From Celeribacter marinus (GTDB lineage Bacteria > Pseudomonadota > Alphaproteobacteria > Rhodobacterales > Rhodobacteraceae): 64,000 bases of DNA. The stretch lies in assembly GCF_001308265.1 (NCBI RefSeq), contig NZ_CP012023.1:538932-602931 (forward strand), read 5' to 3'. A program made the translations under genes and the position numbers. Under the pieces are notes generated by a model that saw only the letters and a list, made by a program, of their open reading frames with translations, made no database searches and was not told the origin of the DNA. Positions 17,003 to 25,998 of the stretch are shown here, piece after piece. Each line of letters opens with the position of its first letter. Position 1 is the first letter of the stretch.

Positions 17003-17118
17003 ATTATAAAGCGGTTCATAAGCAGATACGAGCGCAAATTCATATGCCGATACGGCACGTCCCGCCCCGCTATCCATTAGCGGCGCACGCGGGGCGCCAT
17101 GAGGAGACAGGGACCGAC

Positions 17119-17772
17119 ATGCCCGAAGTGATTTTTCCCGGCCCAGAAGGCCGCTTGGAAGGCCGATACCACCCACAACGCGAAAAAGATGCGCCAATCG
17201 CCATCATTCTTCATCCGCACCCGCAGTTTGGCGGCACGATGAACAACCGCGTTGTCTACAACCTGCACTACACGTTCCACAAAATGGGCTTCACCGTTTT
17301 GCGGTTCAACTTTCGCGGCGTGGGCCGCTCGCAGGGTGAATACGATCAAGGCATTGGTGAGCTGTCTGATGCGGCCTCAGCACTTGATTACCTGCAATCG
17401 CTCAACCCCAATGCCAAACATTGCTGGGTTGCGGGCTTTTCGTTCGGTGCGTGGATCGGCATGCAATTGCTGATGCGCCGTCCTGAAATCTCGGGCTTCA
17501 TCTCTGTGGCTCCGCCCGCAAACATGTACGATTTCTCGTTTCTGGCACCCTGCCCCGCGAGCGGCCTGATCATCAACGGCACCGCCGACCGTGTCGCCCC
17601 GCCCAAAGACACCCACACACTTGTAGGCAAGTTGCATGAGCAAAAGGGCATCACCATCACCCACACCGAGATCGAGGGTGCCGGACACTTCTTTGAAGAT
17701 CCGCACATGGAAGACATGATTGGTCACGTGGACGGCTACGTGCGTCGTCGTCTGACTGAGAACACCCGCTAA
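17119..17772 (+). CDS. Alpha/beta hydrolase (dienelactone-hydrolase-like)
   Basis: 217-residue cytoplasmic alpha/beta hydrolase. It shows HPHPQFGGTMNN near the oxyanion region, GVGRSQGEYDQG, the nucleophile elbow GFSFGAW (serine near residue 109), an acid candidate in NGTADRVAPP and the histidine in EGAGHFFEDP. The ATG at 17119 follows GAGGAGACAG. It resembles the short hydrolases annotated as alpha/beta hydrolase or CocE/NonD-like in Rhodobacteraceae; the substrate is unknown. Twelve bases separate it from the next gene, so it starts a small operon. Confidence 0.9.
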   Translation: MPEVIFPGPEGRLEGRYHPQREKDAPIAIILHPHPQFGGTMNNRVVYNLHYTFHKMGFTVLRFNFRGVGRSQGEYDQGIGELSDAASALDYLQSLNPNAKHCWVAGFSFGAWIGMQLLMRRPEISGFISVAPPANMYDFSFLAPCPASGLIINGTADRVAPPKDTHTLVGKLHEQKGITITHTEIEGAGHFFEDPHMEDMIGHVDGYVRRRLTENTR

Positions 17773-17784
17773 GGAGCGACGCCG

Positions 17785-18054
17785 ATGGGCATTACAGAAG
17801 ACCTCGCTGACCAATTGGCAAAAGACACGATCGCGGCCTTGGAGCTTTTCGAAAACGAAGAAGTGATCCAAGACATTGCACGTGTGATTGGCGCGGGGTC
17901 TGTGACCACACAGGAGGCGTATTTGACCGCCGCCCGTGTGCGCCTGTCCGAAAAACGTGGCCGCGATTATTTGCTGCAACGCATTGCCGAGGCCAAAGCG
18001 GGCAAAGCGGCCTCCGCACCACCGCCGTCCGCCGAGGACGACATTGAATACTGA
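17785..18054 (+). CDS. Conserved small acidic protein
   Basis: 89 residues, helical, no signal or membrane segment. I recognise no catalytic motif. The middle (IGAGSVTTQEAYLTAARVRLSEKRGRDYLLQRIAEA) is rich in heptad-like charged helices, and the tail is Ala/Pro-rich then acidic (SAEDDIEY). An ATG with GGAGCG upstream and close packing with the hydrolase gene support it. It lies between the hydrolase and HD-domain genes; a role with either is conjecture. Confidence 0.78.
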   Translation: MGITEDLADQLAKDTIAALELFENEEVIQDIARVIGAGSVTTQEAYLTAARVRLSEKRGRDYLLQRIAEAKAGKAASAPPPSAEDDIEY

Positions 18055-18064
18055 GGCACGCACT

Positions 18065-19234
18065 TTGACCCAAAAGGCTCACCGGATTGAGGCACAATTT
18101 GCGTTCTTGATGGAGGCCGACAGCCTCAAATCGGTGTTGCGCGCCAATCAGGTCATGGACCGCTCACGGTTCGAAAACTCTGCCGAACATAGCTGGCATG
18201 CCTGTCTGGCTGCGTTGATCTTTGCCCCATTGGCGGCGGCAGATGTCGACCTCAACCGCGCGCTTGAGATGTTGATCCTGCACGATCTGGTTGAGATCGA
18301 CGCGGGCGACCACCCTATTCATATCTCACACGATCCTGTGTCCGTGGCGGCCCTTGAGGCCGAGGCCGCAGATCGCCTCTATGGGCTACTCCCCGACGAT
18401 CAAGGCGCCAAATTTCGTGCCATTTGGGAAGAGTTCGAGGCGATGCAAACGCCCACCGCGCGCTACGCCAAGGCGATAGATTTTCTCGCCCCTGCGCTTC
18501 AATGCATCGGCGCACCCGAGCAACTCGACGAGGAGCGCGACATTGTGGCGCGCAATCTTGCCACGGGACGTGCGACAAAAACTAAAACGATCCTGCCCGA
18601 TCTCTATGCCTTTACCAAAGCCGCGTTTGAGGGCACGCCGACCGATCCGGTGATGCAAGCGCGGTTCGCATTCTGGTGCGAGGCGGACCGCCTCAAACTG
18701 GTACTCAGAGCAACACCAATCGCGGATGGATCGCGCCGTGAAAATTCGGGAGAACATTCGTGGCATGTGATGCTTTATGCCTTCACTTTGGCCGATCAGT
18801 CCCACGGCGAAATCGACCTTGCCCGCGCGCTCAAAATGATGCTGTTGCATGATATCGTTGAGGTCGATGCGGGCGACACACCGATCCACGGCGCAATCAC
18901 GGCCGAGGCTCAAGCCGCACAAGAAGCCGCTGAAATCAAAGCGGCAGAGCGCTTGTTCGGGCTATTGCCCAACGACGAGGGTGCGGGCCTGCGGATCATT
19001 TGGGATGAATTCGAAGCCGCACAAACACCAACCGCGATTTACGCCAAAAGCATCGACCGCGCCCAGCCCGTGTTGCACAATCTGGCCAGTGATGGCGGAT
19101 CATGGCGCACGTACAACGTCACGCTTGATCAACTCGACGCCCGTGTTGGCGTAAAAGTGGCGCGGGGCGGACCCGCCCTTTGGCCCTTTATCCGCGCCCG
19201 TGTCGCGCCGTGGTTCGCCGCAAACCGCGACTAG
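18065..19234 (+). CDS. Tandem HD-domain phosphohydrolase (two YfbR-like domains)
   Basis: 389-residue protein made of two homologous HD domains. The first copy has SLKSVLRANQ, ENSAEHSWHA and LILHDLVEIDAGDHPIH. The second has RLKLVLRATP, ENSGEHSWHV and MLLHDIVEVDAGDTPIH. Both keep the metal-binding H...HD...D residues, so both sites look active. Single-domain relatives (YfbR/HDDC2 type) are 5-prime-deoxynucleotidases acting on dNMPs. The start is uncertain: TTG at 18065 with GAGG upstream is preferred, overlapping no neighbour; TTG at 18044 overlaps the previous gene. Duplication and fusion within one gene is the notable feature. Confidence 0.9.
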   Translation: MTQKAHRIEAQFAFLMEADSLKSVLRANQVMDRSRFENSAEHSWHACLAALIFAPLAAADVDLNRALEMLILHDLVEIDAGDHPIHISHDPVSVAALEAEAADRLYGLLPDDQGAKFRAIWEEFEAMQTPTARYAKAIDFLAPALQCIGAPEQLDEERDIVARNLATGRATKTKTILPDLYAFTKAAFEGTPTDPVMQARFAFWCEADRLKLVLRATPIADGSRRENSGEHSWHVMLYAFTLADQSHGEIDLARALKMMLLHDIVEVDAGDTPIHGAITAEAQAAQEAAEIKAAERLFGLLPNDEGAGLRIIWDEFEAAQTPTAIYAKSIDRAQPVLHNLASDGGSWRTYNVTLDQLDARVGVKVARGGPALWPFIRARVAPWFAANRD

Positions 19235-19653
19235 CGTTTGGGCGGAATAGCATAGGTCATTGAGGCCTGTGCCAAAACATCATCGCTACCGGCGTTTCGA
19301 ATTGCCACCTGCCCCACGGCTAGGCTGCGCCCCAATTTCAACAGGGTTGCCTCACCGTATAGCGGCGCATCGCTCGCCGGTTTGCGCATAAAATCGATGT
19401 GGGCATTTGTCGTTACAGCCAAGGCCACGGGACCGATCCGCGACAAGATCGCCAGATACAACGCCACATCGGCAAGCATGAACATTGACGGGCCTGACAC
19501 CGTGCCGCCCGGGCGCAGATGCGCCTGCGTGGGCGTCAGTTTGAGCGTGACACCCGCCTCGCTGACCGCGTGGACCGATAGGATATCAGCGACTTGCGCA
19601 AATTCCTGCGCCACAAAGGTCTCTAGGGCAGCGTGATCCATGAGCAATGTCAT
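19231..19653 (-). CDS. PaaI-type hotdog-fold thioesterase
   Basis: 140-residue hotdog protein of the PaaI/acyl-CoA thioesterase family. The typical GGTVSGPSMFMLADVALYLAI helix segment and NAHIDFMRKP strand are present. It probably hydrolyses an acyl-CoA or aryl-CoA; the substrate is unknown. The ATG at 19653 lies 4 bases past the stop of the M32 carboxypeptidase gene, so it is the second gene of that transcript; an internal ATG at 19641 is an alternative. It ends convergently, overlapping the last bases of the HD gene. Confidence 0.9.
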   Translation of the reverse strand: MTLLMDHAALETFVAQEFAQVADILSVHAVSEAGVTLKLTPTQAHLRPGGTVSGPSMFMLADVALYLAILSRIGPVALAVTTNAHIDFMRKPASDAPLYGEATLLKLGRSLAVGQVAIRNAGSDDVLAQASMTYAIPPKR

Positions 19654-19657
19654 CGCG

Positions 19658-21139
19658 TTAAAACCCGTAAATCGCGCCGAACTTCTCTTCGAGATAGTCG
19701 AGCAACGGAGCCTCGGATGGCACAAAGCCACAGGCGTGTTCAATGGTGTCGCGCGGCGCGCGCAGCCCGCCAAACTGTTGAAGGTTTTGACCGAGCCACG
19801 CGGTAGCAGCACCCGTATTGCCCTGCGCCAGTTGCGCATCGAGATCAGGCACCGCGCCGCGCAAGGCCTGGTGCAAGCACCCCGCATACACATTGCCGAG
19901 CGAATAGGTCGGGAAGTAGCCAAACAAGCCAACGGGCCAATGCACATCTTGCAAACAGCCATTGGACACCGTGTCGACCTTGACGCCGAAATCGGCCTCA
20001 AACCGCGCGTTCCATGCCGCCGGGAGGTCCGCAACATCGAGATCGCCCGCAATAATCTGACGCTCCAGATCGAAGCGCAACAAAACATGCAAGTTGTATT
20101 GCACTTCGTCGCTCTCGGTGCGGATGAACCCTTGTGTGACGCGGTTCACGGCGGCGAAAAAGCCCGCCTCGCTGTCGATCCCAAAATCGCCAAACACATC
20201 GCGCATCCGACCATATAGATAGGATGTAAACGCCTGAGATCGGCCCAACTGGTTTTCATATATGCGTGACTGGCTTTCGTGGACGCCCATCGACACACCC
20301 GCACCCAATGGCGTTAACAGGTAGTCATCCGATATGTTTTGCTCGTAGCACGCGTGGCCCACCTCGTGGATGGTGGAGTACAGGCAGTTGAACGGATCGG
20401 TGGCAGAGGTGCGCGTGGTGATGCGCACATCATGGCCGGAGCCGCTCGAAAACGGGTGAACCGCTTTGTCGATCCGACCGAAGTTGAAATCATACCCGAA
20501 TGTCTTGGCGATCTCGTCAGACAGGGCCAGTTGTGCGGTCTCGTCGAAGCTGCCGCTGACCCCTTTGGGCTGATCCGCACCCATAATCTTGTCTCGTAGC
20601 GCCACCAGACGCGGACGCAACGCGCCAAACATCGCATCCAGCTGCGCCCCCGACGATCCGGGTTCATAGTCTTGATGCAATGCGTCCCACACCCCAAGGT
20701 CGGTGTCTTGCGCCAGTGCCGCGGCCTCTTCGCGGCGCAACTGCACCACCTGCTCAAAGGTCGGCGCAAAGGCGGCAAAATCCTCTGCCTCTCGGGCCTG
20801 CGCCCAGACCCCTTGCGCCATCGACGTCACACGCGCCAACTCGGACGCCAAGCGTGCGGGCACTTTGGTATTGCGTGCGTAAGAGCGTTCAATATGGCGC
20901 AGGTTTGCCGTCCCCACGGCATCCAACGACCCCGCATCAATCGCCGCAATCCAATCGCCAATGCGCGGATCAACGCGGCGCGCGTGTAACACGCCCTCAA
21001 GGGCCGCAAACTCCTCGCCGCGCTGCGCGGTCGCACCACGGGGCATCATTGTCTCTTGGTCCCAACCAAGTCGCCCCGCAATCTGTCCCAACGCCTGCGT
21101 TTCGCGGTCAAACGCCATGAGATCGTGATATGCCGACAT
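19658..21139 (-). CDS. Carboxypeptidase Taq, M32 family
   Basis: 493-residue cytoplasmic zinc metallocarboxypeptidase. The HEVGHA motif (HEXXH zinc site) sits in STIHEVGHACYEQN around residue 262. Other M32 segments include DVRITTRTSATDPF before it and GVSMGVHESQSRIYEN after it. Length matches the family (about 490-500). The ATG at 21139 opens MSAYHDLMAFDRETQ. It lies 2 bases past the ctaA stop, so the ctaA-carboxypeptidase-thioesterase genes form one transcript. Confidence 0.96.
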   Translation of the reverse strand: MSAYHDLMAFDRETQALGQIAGRLGWDQETMMPRGATAQRGEEFAALEGVLHARRVDPRIGDWIAAIDAGSLDAVGTANLRHIERSYARNTKVPARLASELARVTSMAQGVWAQAREAEDFAAFAPTFEQVVQLRREEAAALAQDTDLGVWDALHQDYEPGSSGAQLDAMFGALRPRLVALRDKIMGADQPKGVSGSFDETAQLALSDEIAKTFGYDFNFGRIDKAVHPFSSGSGHDVRITTRTSATDPFNCLYSTIHEVGHACYEQNISDDYLLTPLGAGVSMGVHESQSRIYENQLGRSQAFTSYLYGRMRDVFGDFGIDSEAGFFAAVNRVTQGFIRTESDEVQYNLHVLLRFDLERQIIAGDLDVADLPAAWNARFEADFGVKVDTVSNGCLQDVHWPVGLFGYFPTYSLGNVYAGCLHQALRGAVPDLDAQLAQGNTGAATAWLGQNLQQFGGLRAPRDTIEHACGFVPSEAPLLDYLEEKFGAIYGF

Positions 21140-21140
21140 C

Positions 21141-22286
21141 TTATAGCCCTTCGCGAAGAGAGTACGCCGCAGGATAGCGGCTCATAAACCGTGCGCGCAA
21201 GATCAGCACGAACAGTGCCACTGCGCCCACTTGATGCGCAAGGCCAAGTGCCAAAGGTGCACCATAAATCACCGTCACAATGCCCAAAACGACCTGTGCG
21301 ACCAACATCGCCGCCATGGCATTGAAGGCCCGCACTGTGGCACGGCTCGCGGATTTACGGCCCCTGAGCCAAACCACGATCCCGAAGGCAAACAACAGAT
21401 ACCCCGCCATGCGGTGAATAAACTGGACGGTCGCGGCGTTCTCAAAGAAATTGCGCCAAACGGGCGTCAATTCAAACGGATCAGGTGGCAGGATCTGACC
21501 GCCCATAAGTGGCCAATCCGTATACCCACGCCCCGCATCAATCCCCGCGACCAACGCGCCGAGCAGAATTTGCAAAAACGCAAAATGCAAAAGCCCTGTA
21601 GACATGCCAAACAGTTTGGCGTCCCCCGCACGGCGCGCTTGCAGCATTTGCGCCTCTGAGCGTCCCAGTTGGAACACGAACCACGCGATAAACCCGAGGA
21701 TCACAAAGGCGAGGCCAAGATGCGTGGCCAAACGGTAGGAGGCAACATCAAGGCGTTCCCCCTCAAGACCTGAGGCGACCATCCACCACCCGATTGCACC
21801 TTGAAGCCCACCCAAGGCCCCGATCAGCAAGAGGCGCGGATACCACCCAGACGGCACTTTGCGCGCCACGGCAAACCCGAGAAAGCCAAGCGCCCAAACC
21901 AAACCGATCGTGCGGCCCAACTGGCGGTGTCCCCATTCCCACCAATAGATATGCTTGAACTCCGAGAGGCTCATGCCCTCGTTTTGCAAGGTGTATTCGG
22001 GGATTTGTTTGTATTTTTCGAATTCTTCGGCCCATGCGGCCTCTGAGGTTGGTGGCATGGCCCCCGTCACGGGTTTCCACTCTGTAATCGACAGACCGCT
22101 ATCGGTCAGACGTGTCAACCCGCCCACGGCAATCATCGCCATAACCATAGCAAACAGCACAAACAGCCAAATACGGATTGCGCCACGCGCGCCCTGTTGG
22201 CCTTTGTCAATCAATCCACCACGCGGTGGGCGGTTCGGCTTTTGAGTGGTGGTGACGTCCTCGAAGATCGAGCGATTTTGCGCCAT
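21141..22286 (-). CDS. ctaA: Heme A synthase (COX15/CtaA)
   Basis: 381-residue inner-membrane enzyme that oxidises the C8 methyl of heme O to make heme A for aa3-type cytochrome c oxidase. About eight transmembrane helices and conserved histidine-bearing segments are seen: SITEWKPVTGAMPP, KHIYWWEWGHRQLGR, YRLATHLGLAF, VQFIHRMAGYLLF and LALGLAHQVGAVALF. The 40-residue soluble N-terminus is usual for alphaproteobacteria. It implies a heme-A oxidase elsewhere, in addition to the bd oxidase in this window. Confidence 0.95.
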   Translation of the reverse strand: MAQNRSIFEDVTTTQKPNRPPRGGLIDKGQQGARGAIRIWLFVLFAMVMAMIAVGGLTRLTDSGLSITEWKPVTGAMPPTSEAAWAEEFEKYKQIPEYTLQNEGMSLSEFKHIYWWEWGHRQLGRTIGLVWALGFLGFAVARKVPSGWYPRLLLIGALGGLQGAIGWWMVASGLEGERLDVASYRLATHLGLAFVILGFIAWFVFQLGRSEAQMLQARRAGDAKLFGMSTGLLHFAFLQILLGALVAGIDAGRGYTDWPLMGGQILPPDPFELTPVWRNFFENAATVQFIHRMAGYLLFAFGIVVWLRGRKSASRATVRAFNAMAAMLVAQVVLGIVTVIYGAPLALGLAHQVGAVALFVLILRARFMSRYPAAYSLREGL

Positions 22287-22406
22287 GGTGCGGTCCCTTA
22301 TTTTTGGTCTTACCCGAAACTAGGGTTGTGACCGCCCAAGGGCAAGCGAACAAGAGCGCTCATTCGCACACAACCGCGCAAAACAGGCGCGGCAAAAGGT
22401 CTAGGT

Positions 22407-23210
22407 CTAGCCGCGCTCTTTCCACCGCTTCATTTGACGGATCATCCCATGAAACACCTGCACATCGGCGCGGGTCAACGGCATACGGCTCCACATATTG
22501 CGCAGCACGGCCTTCATCGACGCGGCCTTGTCCTGTGGGTAGAACAATCCCGCTGTGTCCAACGTTTCCTCATAATGATCCGCAAGTTTTTGCACCTCGA
22601 CCAGACCGGCCCAATCCGTATTGGCCATCATCACCACTTCGGGAATGACTTGCGTGGTTTGGCGTTGCCATTCATAGGCGGTGAGCAACACCGCTTGGGC
22701 AAGGTTGAGCGAGGGGAATTCAGGGTTCACAGGGATCGAGATCAGCGCGTTGGCTTGGATCACGTCATCATTTTCAAGCCCTGCACGCTCGGGGCCAAAC
22801 ATCACGCCCACTTTGCCGCCTTGTGCGATGATGGCACGCGCGTGCTCCATCGCACGTTCAGGGCTCATCACGGGCTTGGTAATATCGCGCATCCGTGCCG
22901 TGGTCGCAAAGACGTAATCACAATCGCCAATCGCGTCTTGCACCCTGTCAAAATGCGCGGCCTCATCCAAAAGACGCCCCGCACCAGACGCCATAGCCAC
23001 CGCGTTTTCATTGGGCCAGCCGTCACGCGGTGCCACAACCCGCATCCGGTCAAGGCCGAAATTCCACATGGCACGCGCCGCCCCGCCGATGTTTTCGCCC
23101 ATCTGTGGACGCACCAGAATAAACGCGGGCGTTGGACCTGAGGTCGCCGCAGGATCGGGCGTCATCTCGGACGGAGTGTTGGGCGTGGTATCGGACGGAG
23201 TATCGTTCAT
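22407..23210 (-). CDS. trmJ: TrmJ-like SpoU RNA methyltransferase
   Basis: 267-residue SPOUT-family 2-prime-O-ribose methyltransferase. The knotted SAM-binding core is visible in GENIGGAARAMWNFGL, GVMFGPERAGLENDDV and ISIPVNPEFPSLNLAQAVLL, with the arginine and serine/asparagine residues of SpoU motifs 1-3. The C-terminal helical part fits TrmJ, which modifies position 32 of tRNAs. A Pro/Thr-rich N-terminal extension of about 25 residues is dispensable-looking. It is monocistronic, divergent from the ThiE-like gene. Confidence 0.87.
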   Translation of the reverse strand: MNDTPSDTTPNTPSEMTPDPAATSGPTPAFILVRPQMGENIGGAARAMWNFGLDRMRVVAPRDGWPNENAVAMASGAGRLLDEAAHFDRVQDAIGDCDYVFATTARMRDITKPVMSPERAMEHARAIIAQGGKVGVMFGPERAGLENDDVIQANALISIPVNPEFPSLNLAQAVLLTAYEWQRQTTQVIPEVVMMANTDWAGLVEVQKLADHYEETLDTAGLFYPQDKAASMKAVLRNMWSRMPLTRADVQVFHGMIRQMKRWKERG

Positions 23211-23349
23211 GGGAACAGTCTCTCATAGGTCAGTGTGCGGATGAGGCGTGATAGGGGGATGCGGTCACGCTTGCAAGCCTTCCCGCCGCCGCGCAAAGAC
23301 GTTATAGGGGGGCAAACCGCCCCTTTTGGATCATCCACAGGATCAACAC

Positions 23350-24006
23350 ATGTCCGACCACACACTCACAGACACCAACACCGACACTGGCGAAACCGAC
23401 CGCCCACAACTGTATCTCGTCACGCCAGCCGTGCTTGATGTTGAGACATTCCCCGCGCAACTGGCTGCCGTTCTCGAGGCCCATGATGTCGCGTGCGTGC
23501 GCCTGTCACTGGCCACCAAAGACGAAGAGGCCTTGGGTCGCGCTGCCGATGCGTGCCGTGAGGTCTGTCATGCCCATGATGTGGCCATCGTGATCGACAC
23601 CCATGTGGCCTTGGCCGAACGTCACGGCCTTGACGGTGTTCACCTCACGGACGGGGCGCGCACCATTCGCAAGGTGCGCAAGGCCTTGGGCGATGATGCC
23701 ATTATCGGAACGTACTGTGGCGCGTCAAAGCATGACGGCATGACCGCCGCCGAAATCGGCGCGGATTACGTGGCCTTTGGACCTGTCGGCGACACGGGAT
23801 TGGGCGATGGCACCAAAGCAGACAAAGAGCTGTTTGCGTGGTGGTCCGCGATGATCGAAGTGCCTGTCGTGGCCGAAGGCGCATTGACCCTTGATCTCAC
23901 CCGCGATCTCACGGCGGTCACAGACTTTTTTGCCATCGGTGATGAAATTTGGGGCACAGATGATCCTGTGGCCGCCCTCACATCGTTCATCGACGCGATA
24001 TCTTAA
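23350..24006 (+). CDS. ThiE/TenI-like protein of uncertain activity
   Basis: 218-residue TIM-barrel protein of the thiamine phosphate synthase superfamily. Family elements are RPQLYLVTP at strand 1, GLDGVHLTDG and GADYVAFGPVGDT near the phosphate loop. Departures from true ThiE are clear: LTDG replaces the usual LGQ-D, GTYCGASKHD replaces IGxSxH, and the FPTxTK element after AFGPV is not conserved. The start ATG at 23350 has AGGA upstream and gives a Thr/Asp-rich N-terminus. It stands alone with no thi gene and no TPP riboswitch, so I would not assume thiamine synthesis. Confidence 0.75.
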   Translation: MSDHTLTDTNTDTGETDRPQLYLVTPAVLDVETFPAQLAAVLEAHDVACVRLSLATKDEEALGRAADACREVCHAHDVAIVIDTHVALAERHGLDGVHLTDGARTIRKVRKALGDDAIIGTYCGASKHDGMTAAEIGADYVAFGPVGDTGLGDGTKADKELFAWWSAMIEVPVVAEGALTLDLTRDLTAVTDFFAIGDEIWGTDDPVAALTSFIDAIS

Positions 24007-24011
24007 GCGCT

Positions 24012-24857
24012 TTACGCGCCTAAGAACTCCGTAGGCGTTTCGGGCAGGCCGCCACGCACGGCCTGCTCACACAAACGCGCCATTTCCTTGCGGTCGGCCA
24101 CATCCGCCACGGCAATCGGATCGTGAAAGGTGACGCGGACACTGCCCTGACGCGGTGTTTTGAGCACCTTGATCAGTGAGGGCGCAAAATCCATATCGCC
24201 CCACCACCCGTAAAACCGTGCTTCGTGCCCTTCGGGGGCGCTGTACGCGACGCTCACGGGTTGAATATAGACCTCATCACGCAATTGCGGCGCAAAGAAC
24301 GCCGCAAACAATGTCGGTTTGAACGTAAGGACGCGTAGGCTATCGCTGGACGTGCCTTCGGGGAAAAACAATAACTTATGCCCCATGTGCAACCGGTCTT
24401 CGAACACCTGCTTTTGCTTGGCCGCATCTTTGCGCTCCCGATTGATGAACACCGTCCCTGTTGATTTGGCCATCGTGCCGATGCCGGGCCAGTCCGCCAC
24501 TTCGGCTTTAGACACAAAGAAAATCCGTTGCACCGCGTTGAGGACAAAAATGTCGAGCCATGTCGAATGATTGGCCACGACCGCGCCGTGATGGCGCATC
24601 GGCTGACCCACGACCTCCAAGCGCAGCCCCATCAGCCGCAGCGATGTGCGCGACACAAAGCGCGGGAATACCGAGGACCACGGACGGCGCGCGCCCACGA
24701 CCAGACGCTCCCCCATGCGTGTTGCTAACATCAGCACCATGCACACGACAATCAACACCAAAATAGGCAGCCCACGGCGCAGCGCGCGCAGCATCCCGCC
24801 ACGCACCGCAACCGGACCGGCGGGCGCGATATCGCTATGCCAAAGTGGATCACTCAT
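24012..24857 (-). CDS. olsA: Lyso-ornithine lipid O-acyltransferase (PlsC family)
   Basis: 281-residue membrane-associated acyltransferase. A PlsC domain has the NHSTWLDIF catalytic HX4D motif and the acceptor-site FPEGTSSDS, with one or two N-terminal hydrophobic segments (GLPILVLIVVCMVLMLA). Its start overlaps the olsB stop by four bases (ATGA). This pairing identifies it as the second enzyme of ornithine lipid synthesis; from the domain alone it could also be a 1-acylglycerol-phosphate acyltransferase. It ends convergently, 5 bases from the ThiE-like gene. Confidence 0.9.
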   Translation of the reverse strand: MSDPLWHSDIAPAGPVAVRGGMLRALRRGLPILVLIVVCMVLMLATRMGERLVVGARRPWSSVFPRFVSRTSLRLMGLRLEVVGQPMRHHGAVVANHSTWLDIFVLNAVQRIFFVSKAEVADWPGIGTMAKSTGTVFINRERKDAAKQKQVFEDRLHMGHKLLFFPEGTSSDSLRVLTFKPTLFAAFFAPQLRDEVYIQPVSVAYSAPEGHEARFYGWWGDMDFAPSLIKVLKTPRQGSVRVTFHDPIAVADVADRKEMARLCEQAVRGGLPETPTEFLGA

Positions 24858-25633
24858 ACGCCGTGCCCTTTGATATACATGTTTTTCTGGCGCGACGGAA
24901 TCTGCGCTGTCTCGAGGATCAAACAGACATCAACCGTGTTAAACGCGCGATCAATGAACGCGCCCTCGCCCACGGTGCCACCCGTGCGCAAATACGCCTT
25001 GATCAACGGCGGAATGGCCCGCATCGCGCGCGGACGGTCAATCTGTGCTTCCGCAATCAAATCCATTCGCTGATAATGATCTTCAACGGCCCGCACCCGC
25101 AACGCCTCCGGCGCAAGATGGCGGTGATGCAGCAAGGACAACGGTTCGGCCAATGTGTCGATATCGGTGCCATGAAACGAGGCCACACCAAACAAGACGT
25201 CATAACCGCCCTCAAAGACGAACTTTGCCAAACCCGCCCACATATGAAAAAGCGCTGTGCCCCCACGGTATTCAGGCGCCACGCAGGAGCGCCCAAGCTC
25301 AAGCAACCGTTTTCCCGATGTCTTGAGTGCGGTGAGATCGTATTCGCTCTCGGTGTAGAAACTGCCCAAACGCGCCGCCGTCTCCCCCGTTAATAACCGG
25401 TAGACCGCCACACATTGCTCTAACGGATCATCAGAGCGCGCGTGATCCAGCAACATCAGATGTTCATAGTGCGGATCGTACTCATCGCGCTCCAATTGCA
25501 ACGCGTGATCAACCATATTGCCGTCCGAGCCAAGTTCCTCAACAAACACGCGGTAGCGCAATCGTTGGGCTGCTCGCAAATCCGTGTCGCTCAAGGCGAA
25601 GCGCAATTCGAACTGCGGCTGCTGCTCAGTCAT
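24854..25633 (-). CDS. olsB: Ornithine N-acyltransferase OlsB
   Basis: 259-residue GNAT-fold enzyme that joins a 3-hydroxyacyl chain from ACP to ornithine, the first step to the phosphorus-free ornithine lipids. Family segments are RYRVFVEELG near residue 28, the E-L-G-R-SCVAPEYRGG acyl-donor region, and PPLIKAYLRTGG toward the C-terminus. Length agrees with OlsB. It is first in the olsB-olsA pair. Such lipids often replace phospholipids under phosphate limitation; I saw no clear Pho box upstream. Confidence 0.92.
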   Translation of the reverse strand: MTEQQPQFELRFALSDTDLRAAQRLRYRVFVEELGSDGNMVDHALQLERDEYDPHYEHLMLLDHARSDDPLEQCVAVYRLLTGETAARLGSFYTESEYDLTALKTSGKRLLELGRSCVAPEYRGGTALFHMWAGLAKFVFEGGYDVLFGVASFHGTDIDTLAEPLSLLHHRHLAPEALRVRAVEDHYQRMDLIAEAQIDRPRAMRAIPPLIKAYLRTGGTVGEGAFIDRAFNTVDVCLILETAQIPSRQKNMYIKGHGV

Positions 25634-25768
25634 AGGGGGATATTTCCGTTAAATGGGTGAACGGGTCTTACGGGCTTCGTCGCGTCAATGCAACAATTTG
25701 GTCGGGTCTCAAAAAATCACTCGCCTTGGGGTTGAGTTCCGGATCGAACTGAACCACATTTTGGTTAC

Positions 25769-25954
25769 CTACTTTTCAAACACCGCAACAAGCGCAATAC
25801 GTGTGCTATCGATCACAACTTTGCCTTCGTGCAAAAACATAACAGTTAATTTACCATTTATGTTGGATTGTACCTGACCTGTTCCCCACGCCGCTTGTGT
25901 GGGGTGACGGACCAACTGTCCGGGTTCTAGCATCGCGTTCATATCGTCTTTCAT
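25769..25954 (-). CDS. DUF3553 protein
   Basis: 61-residue protein with the DUF3553 motif (LEPGQLVRHPTQAAWGTGQVQS), an SH3-like small beta domain also seen at the C-terminus of some UvrD-type helicases. It is basic to neutral with no membrane segment. The start may be this ATG at 25954 or the ATG 4 codons in (25942). It is divergent from chpT with 44 bases between the two coding starts, so the two share a short promoter region. Function unknown. Confidence 0.8.
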   Translation of the reverse strand: MKDDMNAMLEPGQLVRHPTQAAWGTGQVQSNINGKLTVMFLHEGKVVIDSTRIALVAVFEK

Positions 25955-25998
25955 ACGTCTTCAAGCTCCAAACGTGCCCGTCAAAAAAGGACTAAAAA

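Larger units (their letters stand above)
16741..17118. other. 378-base divergent control region of iscR-suf and the hydrolase gene
   Basis: No gene is seen here. It carries the leftward iscR-suf promoter and the rightward hydrolase promoter, plus a strong Irr-type palindrome (16959-16989) and an adjoining TGA-N9-TCA element. A stretch with short direct repeats (CCAATCA twice, around 16836-16849) has no assigned role. Confidence 0.7.

Noticed and set aside
24004..24030. Hairpin between the convergent ThiE-like and olsA genes as a terminator
   Set aside because: The pairing around AAGCGC and GCGCCTAAG is imperfect and has no T run on either strand.
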